A stretch of DNA of 64,000 nucleotides from Methylophaga sulfidovorans (GTDB lineage: Bacteria; Pseudomonadota; Gammaproteobacteria; Nitrosococcales; Methylophagaceae), in contig NZ_FOSH01000011.1 of NCBI RefSeq assembly GCF_900114205.1, forward strand, positions 1 through 64,000, in the 5' to 3' direction. The position numbers were made by a program, and so were the translations under genes. The first letter of the stretch is position 1; the number at the start of each line of letters is the position of its first letter. Shown piece after piece: positions 1-7,952 of the stretch. Under the pieces are notes generated by a model. That model was not told the origin of the DNA. It was given only the letters and a program-made list of their open reading frames with translations, and made no database searches.

Positions 1-303
1 CAGACGGTGAAACCTGACAGTATTGTCTATACCGATACTTGGCGCAGTTATAATGCGTTAGATGTAAGCGAATTTAAACACTATCGTATTAACCATAGTA
101 AGCTTTTTGCCGATAAGCAAAATCATATCAATGGTATTGAGAATTTTTGGAATCAAGCTAAGCGCCACTTACGGCGATTTAACGGTATTCCAAAGGAGCA
201 TTTTCACTTGTTTTTGAAAGAGTGTGAGTGGCGATTTAATAACAGTGACCCAAAGAGTCAATTAAAACAATTAACTCAATGGGTTAAAGCGAATATGGGC
301 TAG
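1..303 (+). CDS. IS1595-like (ISXO2-type) transposase, C-terminal part, cut by the window edge
   Basis: The reading frame is open from the first base, so the N-terminal part lies outside the window. The visible 100 residues read like the end of the ISXO2-type DDE domain: a conserved Asp/Tyr stretch near the start (YTDTWRSYN), then HINGIENFWNQAKRHLRRF carrying the terminal acidic residue region, then a CEWRFNN tail. The product would cut and join the element's ends during transposition. The stop codon directly abuts the presumed terminal inverted repeat, as is usual in compact insertion sequences. Completeness and activity cannot be judged from this fragment. Confidence 0.85.
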   Translation, partial: QTVKPDSIVYTDTWRSYNALDVSEFKHYRINHSKLFADKQNHINGIENFWNQAKRHLRRFNGIPKEHFHLFLKECEWRFNNSDPKSQLKQLTQWVKANMG

Positions 304-320
304 TTATCTGGATCAGCCCC
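303..320. repeat. presumed terminal inverted repeat of the IS element
   Basis: Read inward from 320, the end is GGGGCTGATCCAGATAAC, starting just after the AT-rich stretch TTAATTAT (321-328), which is a candidate 8-bp target duplication. IS1595-family elements typically make 8-bp duplications. The partner repeat is outside the window, so the exact boundary is inferred from where the host gene's reading frame resumes. Confidence 0.5.
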
Positions 321-691
321 TTAATTATTATTATCCAGAGAAACAATTATCAGTGCCGGTTGAAGTTGGGGTGCATTATGATTCGGATTTGGAACATGTT
401 GAAAGAGTGACACTGGAAGTTGCCCGTAACATTCTAAAAACCCATAAATGGGGCGTGCCTGATTACCAGACTTTTGTTATTTTTCACACCTTTGATAGTT
501 CAAGCATTAACTTTACTGTGATGTTACGAGCACAGGAATACTTCAATCGATTCTTTATTAAATCCGAGTTTATCAAAGCCTTACATCAACGTTTTAAAGA
601 AGAGGGGATAACCATTCCTTATCCAATTCGGGCAATTAATTATGAACAAGAAAAGGCAAATTCATCAGCTGAGGATAAAAGAGCAGGTTGA
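321..691 (+). pseudogene. mscS-family mechanosensitive channel, 3' fragment cut off by the IS
   Basis: Immediately after the IS end an open frame resumes with NYYYPEKQLSVPVEVGVHYD and continues to the stop at 691. This matches the cytoplasmic beta and alpha/beta domain of small MscS-family channels, which has a VGVxYDSDLExVE motif and an IPYPIR stretch near the C terminus. The transmembrane part and pore helix should lie on the other side of the IS. A GTG at 353 could start a 112-residue remnant, but without its membrane domain it cannot be a channel. The most likely state is a gene inactivated by insertion. Confidence 0.75.
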
Positions 692-769
692 CTTCATATT
701 GTCCTGCAACCTTGAACTAAGTTGCGTACAATTTAATTATGTTTTAGCTTTTTTGTTGTTGGACACTCT

Positions 770-2080
770 ATGTCGTCAGATCTAAATGATTTATTAGACC
801 AGAAAAAACTTGAGTCATTAAGTCACTATATTGATATGTTACTTGATGCTATATGCATCGTTGATAAAGATGGGCATTTCTTGTTTCTTAGTGCCGGGGC
901 TGAACGCATATTCGGATATACACGTGAGGAGTTGTTGGGTAAGCAAATGCTGGATATGGTGCATCCAGATGATCGTGAAGCTACGCTGCATGTTGTTGAC
1001 GACATTATGAAGGGCCAGGAAACAACAGACTTTGAGAACCGTTATATACGTAAAGATGGTCAGGTTGTTTATCTACTCTGGTCAGCCAAGTGGGCGAGTA
1101 ATGAAGAATTTCGGATAGCTGTTGCCAGAGATATTTCTCGAAGTAAACGTTCAGAAGCTATTCAGTCTGCAACTTATGCGATTTCTGAAGCAGCTCACCA
1201 CGAAGAAAGTTTGTCAGCGTTGTATAAACGTATACATCAGATTATGCAGACCCTATTACCGATAAGTGATTTTGTTATTGCCCTGTATGATGAGCCAACC
1301 CAGAATCTGACATTTGCTTATTCTAGTATCTATGTCGATCAGGAATCGTTGCATGCGCATTTAAGCGAGAATCTGACATCATGGATTGATTCAAAAAAGG
1401 TGTGTTTTGACATCGAGAATGGTTGGATAAAAGTACCACTGTGCTCAGCGGAAAAAGTAATAGGTAGTCTCATTGTCAAAGTGGGAGCAGAGCATATCAA
1501 TAATGAAGATAGTCAAAATTTACTTGAATATATTTCAACGCAAATTGCTGCTGCGATTACACGAAAACAACTACATGACCGCTTACGTTTCCTTGCGATG
1601 TATGATCATTTAACTGGTCTGGCAAATCGTGAGTTATTTCATGATCGTATTCAGCATGCCATTTCACGAGCGTTAAGACAGCAAACAGAATTAGCATTGT
1701 TTTACCTTGATCTGGATGACTTTAAACAGGCCAATGATAATTTTGGTCATGATGTCGGGGATGCCTTATTGCAACAAGCTGCCGAGCGAATACAGTCGTG
1801 TGTGCGAAGCACAGATACGGTGGCCCGATTCGGTGGTGATGAGTTTGTGGTACTGCTTGAAACGATAAATCATCAGCAAGATGCAAAGAATATTGCTGAC
1901 AAAATACGACAGGCGATGGCAAAGGTATTTGTCGTCGGCAACTGTGAAATTTATCTATCTACCAGCATTGGTATTGCTCTATTACCCGCCCATGGCAATA
2001 TCGAAAAAATATTATTGCAGCATGCTGATAAGGCTATGTATGAAGCAAAACGCTTAGGTGGTAATCAATACATTATCTGA
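770..2080 (+). CDS. PAS-GAF-GGDEF diguanylate cyclase
   Basis: Predicted to make cyclic di-GMP from two GTP. An N-terminal PAS domain (about residues 15-125, with the FLFLSAGAERIFGYTREELLG pattern) is followed by a GAF-like region (about 135-265) and a GGDEF domain (about 270-436). The active-site motif RFGGDEF at about 353-359 is intact, and an RSTD product-inhibition (I) site sits five residues before it. No membrane segment is visible, so it should be a cytosolic sensor-cyclase; its ligand is unknown. It stands alone on the plus strand and converges with the beta-lactamase gene. The ribosome binding site before the chosen ATG is weak. Confidence 0.9.
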   Translation: MSSDLNDLLDQKKLESLSHYIDMLLDAICIVDKDGHFLFLSAGAERIFGYTREELLGKQMLDMVHPDDREATLHVVDDIMKGQETTDFENRYIRKDGQVVYLLWSAKWASNEEFRIAVARDISRSKRSEAIQSATYAISEAAHHEESLSALYKRIHQIMQTLLPISDFVIALYDEPTQNLTFAYSSIYVDQESLHAHLSENLTSWIDSKKVCFDIENGWIKVPLCSAEKVIGSLIVKVGAEHINNEDSQNLLEYISTQIAAAITRKQLHDRLRFLAMYDHLTGLANRELFHDRIQHAISRALRQQTELALFYLDLDDFKQANDNFGHDVGDALLQQAAERIQSCVRSTDTVARFGGDEFVVLLETINHQQDAKNIADKIRQAMAKVFVVGNCEIYLSTSIGIALLPAHGNIEKILLQHADKAMYEAKRLGGNQYII

Positions 2081-2093
2081 TTATTGCCTATGC

Positions 2094-2972
2094 TTATTCA
2101 GGGGAAAACGCTTTACTGACAGATTGGCTTATTTTTTCTATGACCATATTTTTTTCACTTTTTGAGCGTTCTGAGCCAGAGTAATACACGACTAATAAAT
2201 AAGGTTGGCCAGCATCCGGCCAGATAATAGCAACATCATTATTGGCACCATTAGCACCTGAGCCGGTTTTATCACCTACAAGCCATGTTGACGGAACCCC
2301 AGCTCGTATTTTGTCATCACCGGTTTGGTTGCCTATTAACCAGTGAATAAGACGTTGTTTGGATGACTCAGATAAAGCATCACCAAGCAGTATGGTTTTT
2401 AAGGTAAATAGCATAGCCTCTGGTGTAGTGGTATCTCTTGGATCATCAGCTAAGTTGCTATTGAGATTTGGCTCAATTCTATCTAAACGAGTGGTGTCAT
2501 CGCCTAATGTACGCAGATAACTCGTCAATCCCTGTGGACCACCCAATGTATTTAGTAATAAATTTGCAGCGGTATTATCACTTAGCTGTAATGTAGCTTT
2601 ACTTAAGGCGGCTACCGTCATTGCCCCTTTATCAAGATGTTGTGACGTGACAGGTGCGTAATCAAGGATGTCCGATTTATCATAGCTTATCAGGCGATCA
2701 AGTTTTTCTTGTTTCTGATCAATACGATGTAAGACATTAGCAACGAGTAATAATTTGAAGGTACTACACATCGCAAAACGCTCATTTTCGCGATATTGAA
2801 GTTGTTGACCATCATTTGTATTCCATGCAGATACACCTATACGTCCACCATAAACAGTTTCTAGCTGTGCGACATCGTCTTGCCAAGCGGCATTCGCATC
2901 AACGGCAAAGGCAGGAGATTGAGCAGTGAATACGATAAAAAATAAGGTCAATAGTTTTAAAAGTGATTTCAT
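2094..2972 (-). CDS. class A beta-lactamase precursor
   Basis: A periplasmic serine beta-lactamase that hydrolyses beta-lactam rings. The 292-residue product begins with a signal peptide (about 1-23, ending AFA). All class A motifs are present: STFK with the nucleophilic Ser (preceded by Cys), SDN, an omega-loop EPNLN with the general-base Glu, and KTGSG. The Cys before STFK together with KTGSG resembles CTX-M-like and environmental chromosomal enzymes. The Cys partner that class A carbapenemases carry after KTG is not seen. There is no adjacent ampR-like regulator or mobile element on its own flank, so it looks resident. The substrate spectrum cannot be read from sequence alone. Confidence 0.93.
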   Translation of the reverse strand: MKSLLKLLTLFFIVFTAQSPAFAVDANAAWQDDVAQLETVYGGRIGVSAWNTNDGQQLQYRENERFAMCSTFKLLLVANVLHRIDQKQEKLDRLISYDKSDILDYAPVTSQHLDKGAMTVAALSKATLQLSDNTAANLLLNTLGGPQGLTSYLRTLGDDTTRLDRIEPNLNSNLADDPRDTTTPEAMLFTLKTILLGDALSESSKQRLIHWLIGNQTGDDKIRAGVPSTWLVGDKTGSGANGANNDVAIIWPDAGQPYLLVVYYSGSERSKSEKNMVIEKISQSVSKAFSPE

Positions 2973-3120
2973 AGATAAAGTATTTATATAGCTAAAAAAT
3001 GATTACAGCAGCGAGTAGACGTTGAGTGAAGTGTGGTGCTTCACAGTCGTCAGCTAATCGGAAAGCGGAGAATTATAGCGTCAAATGACCACTGAATCGA
3101 ATGCGATAAAGCTATCAGAT

Positions 3121-5454
3121 TTAATGAATAGCTAAGGGCTGTTTAATGAAATCGTTAAATTCTTCTAAAGGCATTGGTTTACCAAATAAATAACCTTGGT
3201 AATTCAAACAGCCATTTTCTGCCAGAAACATCTCCTGAGCTTCCGTTTCCACGCCTTCTGCGATCACGGTCATACCCATATGATTACTCATATTAATGAC
3301 CGTACGGATGATATGAGCATCATTGACATTTTCCAGCATGTGATCGACAAAACTTTTATCAATCTTGATTTCATCCAAGGGGAAGCTACGTAATATGGAT
3401 AAAGATGAGTAGCCTGTGCCAAAGTCATCCAGCGATAAAGTGATGCCATAAGAACGTAATTTTTCAATCTTTGTGGCGAGTTCATTGATGTTTTTTAACA
3501 TCAGACTCTCGGTAATTTCCAGTCGTAAACGCGAGCCAGAGCATTGATAGGTTTCAATACTGGATAAGACGGTCTCAACAAAGTTCTTTTGCATAAACTG
3601 TCGTGCACTGATGTTAACGGATAATACTAAGCGAGCTGTTTCAGGATTATTTTGCCAAATGGCTAATTGCTTACAAGCACTCTGAAGCACTTCAGTGCCT
3701 ATACGGTTGATAATGTCAGAGTCTTCTGCAATCGGGATAAATTCAGCAGGCGATATCATGCCATGTTTGGGATGTTTCCAACGGAGTAAAATTTCTGCTC
3801 CGATCAATTGATGGCTATGATTTACCTGAGGCTGAAAGTAGGGAATGATATCGCGATTAAAAATAGCCCCTCTGAGGTCATTTTCCAGACTGGCCTTAAA
3901 TTCAATACTGGGTTGCAGTTTTTCATCAAAAAACCGAAAACAACTACGACCGTCGGACTTAGCCTGAAACATGGCATTATCAGCGCGTTTAAAGATTTCA
4001 TTAACCGATAAGGTATCACCGAGAAAGTTACAAATACCAATACTGCATGAAGTACGATATTGTACATTACCAATATTGTATATATCGCTGATTCCATTGA
4101 TTATTTTATTGTAAATTACTTCTGCTATTTTTTTGCTTTTGCTAAGTGTTTGACCAATATTCTCGATGAGTATCACGAATTCATCACCACCGAAACGGGC
4201 AATAGTATCTTCATCTCTTAGCAGTGTTTTAAGGCGTGTTGATACTGATTTTAATAACATGTCGCCAGCAGAATGACCATGTAAGTCATTAATATTTTTA
4301 AAGTTATCGAGGTCAATAAAGAAAATAGCGCAATAAGATTTACTCCGACTACTTGAATGCATGGCATGTGTAACACGATCGGTTAATAAGCGTCGGTTTG
4401 GTAAGTCAGTTAAGGTATCGTAATAAGCAAGGTATTGGATTTCATCCTGATTCTTTTTGAATTCAGTTTTGTTTTGCACTAACGTGGCTAAGCCTACCAC
4501 ATGGTTATCACTGTCCCGTAAGGCGGTATACGTCCATTCACAATAAATAATCTCGTGTTCTTTGGTCAGGTTTTCATTTTGACAATGCGTTGAGCTACCT
4601 TCCGAAATGAGCTTATGCATTTTTTGAAGCATCTGATTTTGAATTTCCAGGGGCAAGATAAAGCTGGCATGTTGATGAAGTGCTTCAGCTTGGCTATGGC
4701 CAAAAATCTCTTCCGCAGCGGCATTCCATGAAACAACACATAAGTTGAGATCCCATTCGATTACACCCATCGGGGTATGATCTAAATGGATGCGCTGATG
4801 TTGAGATAACTTTTCAATTTCTGCCTGTTGTTTGATGGCAGCATGATGCAATAAGATATTTTCTCGAAGCTTTTTACCCAAATTAATGGATGCTATAGAA
4901 ATATAGACAATATAAACGGCTAATAAAATAGCCATTGCCAGTGACAGTTCTATTTCATTGGTAAAAAAGCCGGGCAGGGATAACAGGTAGATACTGCCAG
5001 AGAATAACGTTGATGTTATGGCATCCACGGCATATACCATCATCGCTCCGCCTGTTACGCCAACAATAACGAGAGTGATAAAAGCCTTATGTGCGATCTC
5101 ATTAGTTTCTGATAGAAAGTAATAGCCGGCAAATCCCCATGCCAGACCGCAGGCTAACGTCGATAAGCGAAAGATATTCAGCCAGTAATCTGGGGGATAA
5201 TTATTTGAGTTTCGTTGAAAATAAAAGATGGTATAAAAACGCAAGCCATAAACTAAGCAAAAAATAACACACCAGGCGAATAAGATAATGTTATCAACCT
5301 GGTCGTATTCAACATAGACCAAGGTGAGCGCGACAAGACTGGCAACAATAAACGACTTAAGGTTGCTGCCATACAACATATTGATGATCTCGACCTTTAA
5401 TGCCGTTTCCCGATCTTGCTTAACCGGTCTATCAGTTGCTGCTTTGGCGTCCAA
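3121..5454 (-). CDS. membrane PAS-GGDEF-EAL cyclic di-GMP protein
   Basis: A 777-residue sensor with five or more predicted membrane helices (about 33-195), a coiled linker, a PAS domain (about 215-340), GGDEF (about 345-515) and EAL (about 530-770). The cyclase motif RFGGDEF (about 420) is intact with an RDED I-site. In the EAL domain the signature reads EILLR instead of EALLR, but the other metal and catalytic motifs are present (NISARQ, EITES, DDFGTG, KIDKSF, EGVET, QGYLFGKP). Either or both activities could therefore operate. Upstream inverted repeats at 5509-5554 may be regulatory. The membrane sensor domain was not assigned to a named MASE type. Confidence 0.92.
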   Translation of the reverse strand: MDAKAATDRPVKQDRETALKVEIINMLYGSNLKSFIVASLVALTLVYVEYDQVDNIILFAWCVIFCLVYGLRFYTIFYFQRNSNNYPPDYWLNIFRLSTLACGLAWGFAGYYFLSETNEIAHKAFITLVIVGVTGGAMMVYAVDAITSTLFSGSIYLLSLPGFFTNEIELSLAMAILLAVYIVYISIASINLGKKLRENILLHHAAIKQQAEIEKLSQHQRIHLDHTPMGVIEWDLNLCVVSWNAAAEEIFGHSQAEALHQHASFILPLEIQNQMLQKMHKLISEGSSTHCQNENLTKEHEIIYCEWTYTALRDSDNHVVGLATLVQNKTEFKKNQDEIQYLAYYDTLTDLPNRRLLTDRVTHAMHSSSRSKSYCAIFFIDLDNFKNINDLHGHSAGDMLLKSVSTRLKTLLRDEDTIARFGGDEFVILIENIGQTLSKSKKIAEVIYNKIINGISDIYNIGNVQYRTSCSIGICNFLGDTLSVNEIFKRADNAMFQAKSDGRSCFRFFDEKLQPSIEFKASLENDLRGAIFNRDIIPYFQPQVNHSHQLIGAEILLRWKHPKHGMISPAEFIPIAEDSDIINRIGTEVLQSACKQLAIWQNNPETARLVLSVNISARQFMQKNFVETVLSSIETYQCSGSRLRLEITESLMLKNINELATKIEKLRSYGITLSLDDFGTGYSSLSILRSFPLDEIKIDKSFVDHMLENVNDAHIIRTVINMSNHMGMTVIAEGVETEAQEMFLAENGCLNYQGYLFGKPMPLEEFNDFIKQPLAIH

Positions 5455-5841
5455 ACGAAAGTATCCTTTCTCTGCTTAAACCAAATATTTAAACGTTTTT
5501 TTAATGGCTTTAGCAGACTGTGCTAAATACCTACGTTTTAGATGGTTTTAGCACAGAAAAAAAAATACTGTCTATTTTGTTGTGGGCTAATTACTTTGAG
5601 ACATTGTTTGAATTAATCTGCCTGAACCTTTTTGGTCTGTACTTCTAACCATTACATAAACATGCTTAGTCGTATTGAAACTGACTTTGTCAGACGATAA
5701 TGCAGAGCTGAATCGCAGTATCATTAGTCAGAATTGGGTTAGCGTGCCAGGTGATGACAATGCTGGTTAGTGACGATAGTAGATGGAAAAACAGTCAGGG
5801 AATTGAAGCTTCAGGTGGTATGTCTCTCTAAAAAAGTGTAC
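5455..5841. other. gene-free stretch between the SMR gene and the GGDEF-EAL gene
   Basis: The stretch holds the 5' region of the minus-strand GGDEF-EAL gene, including the inverted repeats noted separately. A short open stretch on the plus strand at about 5660-5770 reads plausibly like protein but is only about 30 codons, has no good start, and matches nothing I recognise. No clear terminator or RNA gene was found. Confidence 0.4.
5509..5554. repeat. nested inverted repeats, possible operator
   Basis: TTTAGCA (5509-5515) faces TGCTAAA (5521-5527) across 5 nt. The longer TGTGCTAAA (5519-5527) pairs exactly with TTTAGCACA (5546-5554). Three related half-sites within 46 bp, ending about 55 bp from the start codon of the GGDEF-EAL gene, fit a protein-binding site or a 5' UTR hairpin. 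The binding protein is unknown. Confidence 0.4.
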
Positions 5842-6174
5842 TTAATGGCCACCCGTTTTAGAAAAGAGGTTGATCACGAGCACACCTGAGATGATTAACC
5901 CCATGCCAAGCAGGGCAGGTAAGTCCAGTTTCTGTCCATACATTATCCAGGAGATGATAGCGATCAGTACAATTCCAAGCCCCGCCCAGATAGCATAGGC
6001 AATACCAACAGGAATCACTCTTAGTGACAGGGTCAGAAAGTAAAAGGCAGTCAGATAGCCTGTAACAACAATTATCGTTGGAACAAGGCGGGTAAATTCA
6101 TTGCTTGCTTTCAGGGCAGAGGTTGCGATGACCTCTGCCACAATAGCGATCGCTAAATATATCCAATGGGGCAT
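5842..6174 (-). CDS. SMR-family multidrug efflux protein (EmrE-like)
   Basis: A small proton-coupled drug or cation exporter of the inner membrane with four predicted helices. Starting at 6174 gives 110 residues, the length of EmrE, and places the membrane glutamate at position 14 (IVAEVIATSALK), as in the family. A longer upstream start would add 13 residues and would overlap the VF530 gene. The conserved GIAYAIWAGLG segment is present. It starts 4 bp after the stop of the VF530-like gene, so the two are probably co-transcribed. The substrate could be quaternary amines or guanidinium-type compounds; the sequence alone does not say which. Confidence 0.9.
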   Translation of the reverse strand: MPHWIYLAIAIVAEVIATSALKASNEFTRLVPTIIVVTGYLTAFYFLTLSLRVIPVGIAYAIWAGLGIVLIAIISWIMYGQKLDLPALLGMGLIISGVLVINLFSKTGGH

Positions 6175-6178
6175 AGTG

Positions 6179-6397
6179 TCACCGGCTAAATGTATTGATG
6201 TAAAGCTGCTCAACTTTTTTTCTGGCCCAGTCTGTTCTGCGCAGAAATTTCAAAGAGGATTTAACCGATGGATCGTTTTTGAAGCAGTTCAAATTGATTC
6301 GCTGTGCGAAGCCATCCCAGCCAAAATGATCAACCAGTTCAGTGACAATAGTTTCTAGAGTGATGCCATGTAATGGGTTGTTGGGTTGCTGATTCAT
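6179..6397 (-). CDS. VF530 / DUF2132 family small protein
   Basis: A 72-residue protein with the family hallmark [12 protein letters not shown] at the N terminus, a central GW..FA..I.LNCF segment, and the C-terminal pattern [21 protein letters not shown]530 proteins are described as small DNA-binding-fold proteins of unclear role. The gene lies directly upstream of the SMR exporter on the same strand, 4 bp apart. The ATG chosen matches the usual family length. Confidence 0.88.
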   Translation of the reverse strand: MNQQPNNPLHGITLETIVTELVDHFGWDGFAQRINLNCFKNDPSVKSSLKFLRRTDWARKKVEQLYINTFSR

Positions 6398-6582
6398 AAT
6401 ACGAACTTATTATTTACCTGAAGTTATTTTCTTAAGAGTACAGCCGTCTTTTATAAATGCTGATACAAGACTGCTGTTGAATGGCTTTAGATTAACACTC
6501 AAGTGATAAAAGCACTCAAAATATCTTTATGAATATGGGTAAGAGAGGGGCTGTATTGGTCCCCGTTATAAGGGCAAGCAGA

Positions 6583-6604
6583 CTACTCTAATAAATCAGA
6601 GTAG
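6583..6604. terminator. short hairpin downstream of the DUF347 gene
   Basis: CTACTCT (6583-6589) pairs with AGAGTAG (6598-6604) around an 8-nt loop, 39 bp beyond the stop of the minus-strand DUF347 gene. There is no run of T on either side, so this is at best a weak or processing hairpin. Confidence 0.3.
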
Positions 6605-6642
6605 CCATTTGACAAGCAACACCATCATTTCAATTATGGTAT

Positions 6643-7401
6643 TTAATGCGATACCTGTGCAGCTTGTTGTTTAAAGCTGAATATCAGAATTAAAATCAGG
6701 CTAAGCAATAAGCCGGTTATGCCTAAATGACTTAAAGCTAGGCCTCCTTCCGCTATCGGCTTATCTAGAAAGTCACCTACCACCGCACCTAATGGTCGGG
6801 TGAAAATAAATGCAGCCCAGAATAAAACAGTATGTGAAATAGATGTGGTGAAATATGCAATGGCAATACTGACAAGCACGGCACCAAACAGTAAAGCGCT
6901 GGTAGCGTAGCCTAGCCCTTGTGTATCTGCTACCCAATCTCCTAAAGCAGTTCCTAATGTTTGTGAAAATAAAATAGTGACCCAATAAAACATTTCAGCT
7001 TTAGGTGAACGTATCTGTTGGATTGAGACTGAGCCTAGACTTTTGTGCCAGACAAATAACGATAACATCAATAATGTTAATAGCAGGGTAGAGCCGCCGG
7101 CATAACCAATCCCTAACGATCGATCTGTAAAGTCAGCCATTGTGGTACCCAATGTAGTGGTGGCGATAATGGTAGCCCAGTAGATGAACACGTTAAATGA
7201 TCGGGCGTTGATTTGTAGAGAGACCACAGTAAGAAAAATAACAGCAAAAATAATACTACTGATGAGATAGCCAACATTCAGTGACATTGAGACTAAATCG
7301 CCAGCTGTTTCACCAACCGTGGTGGCAAATATTTTGATTACCCAGAATATTAGGGTGACTTCCGGTACCTTGCTTACAATTTCATGATGTTCTGTTTTCA
7401 C
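6643..7401 (-). CDS. DUF347 / COG4705 membrane protein
   Basis: A 252-residue integral membrane protein with about eight helices. Four internal repeats each carry a T/PxGxxxGD-like signature (TVGETAGD, TLGTTMAD, TLGTALGD, PLGAVVGD), which defines the DUF347 family. The repeated Gly/Asp motifs in membrane helices suggest ion or metal transport, but no function is established. The start MKTEHHEIVSKVPEVTLIFW agrees with family members. It appears monocistronic. Confidence 0.85.
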   Translation of the reverse strand: MKTEHHEIVSKVPEVTLIFWVIKIFATTVGETAGDLVSMSLNVGYLISSIIFAVIFLTVVSLQINARSFNVFIYWATIIATTTLGTTMADFTDRSLGIGYAGGSTLLLTLLMLSLFVWHKSLGSVSIQQIRSPKAEMFYWVTILFSQTLGTALGDWVADTQGLGYATSALLFGAVLVSIAIAYFTTSISHTVLFWAAFIFTRPLGAVVGDFLDKPIAEGGLALSHLGITGLLLSLILILIFSFKQQAAQVSH

Positions 7402-7530
7402 CGCTGCCTCACTGATTTAAATCTATTAGAGTCAAAGCCTCTATTTCGATGAGTGACCTATCGTCAATACGTCGACAGCGTTATTGTTCTATGGATTACT
7501 TAAACGTAACTTAAACAGTGATGTTTATAT

Positions 7531-7878
7531 TTATACCAGTGTTGCTTTTGCATAGGCATGGGTGTCTATATCAATAGCCTCCGCCGTGATAGTGATATCT
7601 GTCAAAGGTAATGTGGTACATAGACGTTCTACTATCAGATTTGTTAAGCGTTTTTTCTGTTCTTCTGAGCGTCCTTGATGAAGCCTGACGGTGACATGTA
7701 TAAAGTGGCTGTGATGATCACCTAACTGAAATGTCTGGTAAGCAATACTGCGTGTTTTGATATGCGCTGGCTCAAACAGTAAAGAGTCGATAGCGGCTTG
7801 ATGCACAGTCGACACTAAAGCGGCATCAGTGGTGATGGTGGCAGTCGATGTTGAATGCTCGATAATACAATGTGGCAA
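7531..7878 (-). CDS. 5-carboxymethyl-2-hydroxymuconate isomerase-like tautomerase
   Basis: A 115-residue member of the CHMI (HpaF) branch of the tautomerase superfamily. The N terminus MPHCIIEHS exposes Pro1 after Met removal, the catalytic base of the superfamily. In homoprotocatechuate breakdown CHMI isomerises an unsaturated dicarboxylate, but no other hpa genes are near, so the real substrate may differ. It lies downstream of glnN on the same strand, separated by a strong terminator, so it is probably expressed on its own. Confidence 0.85.
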   Translation of the reverse strand: MPHCIIEHSTSTATITTDAALVSTVHQAAIDSLLFEPAHIKTRSIAYQTFQLGDHHSHFIHVTVRLHQGRSEEQKKRLTNLIVERLCTTLPLTDITITAEAIDIDTHAYAKATLV

Positions 7879-7907
7879 ATCGATATCTCCTAAGGTATAT
7901 CAATAAG

Positions 7908-7935
7908 AAAAAAGGCCGCAGTTAGCGGCCTTTTT
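7908..7935 (-). terminator. intrinsic terminator after glnN
   Basis: AAAGGCCGC (7911-7919) pairs with GCGGCCTTT (7925-7933) around AGTTA, with A and T runs on either side, so it can act in both directions. It lies 17 bp past the glnN stop, before the CHMI-like gene. Confidence 0.9.
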
Positions 7936-7952
7936 GTCATAGTCAAAACTAC

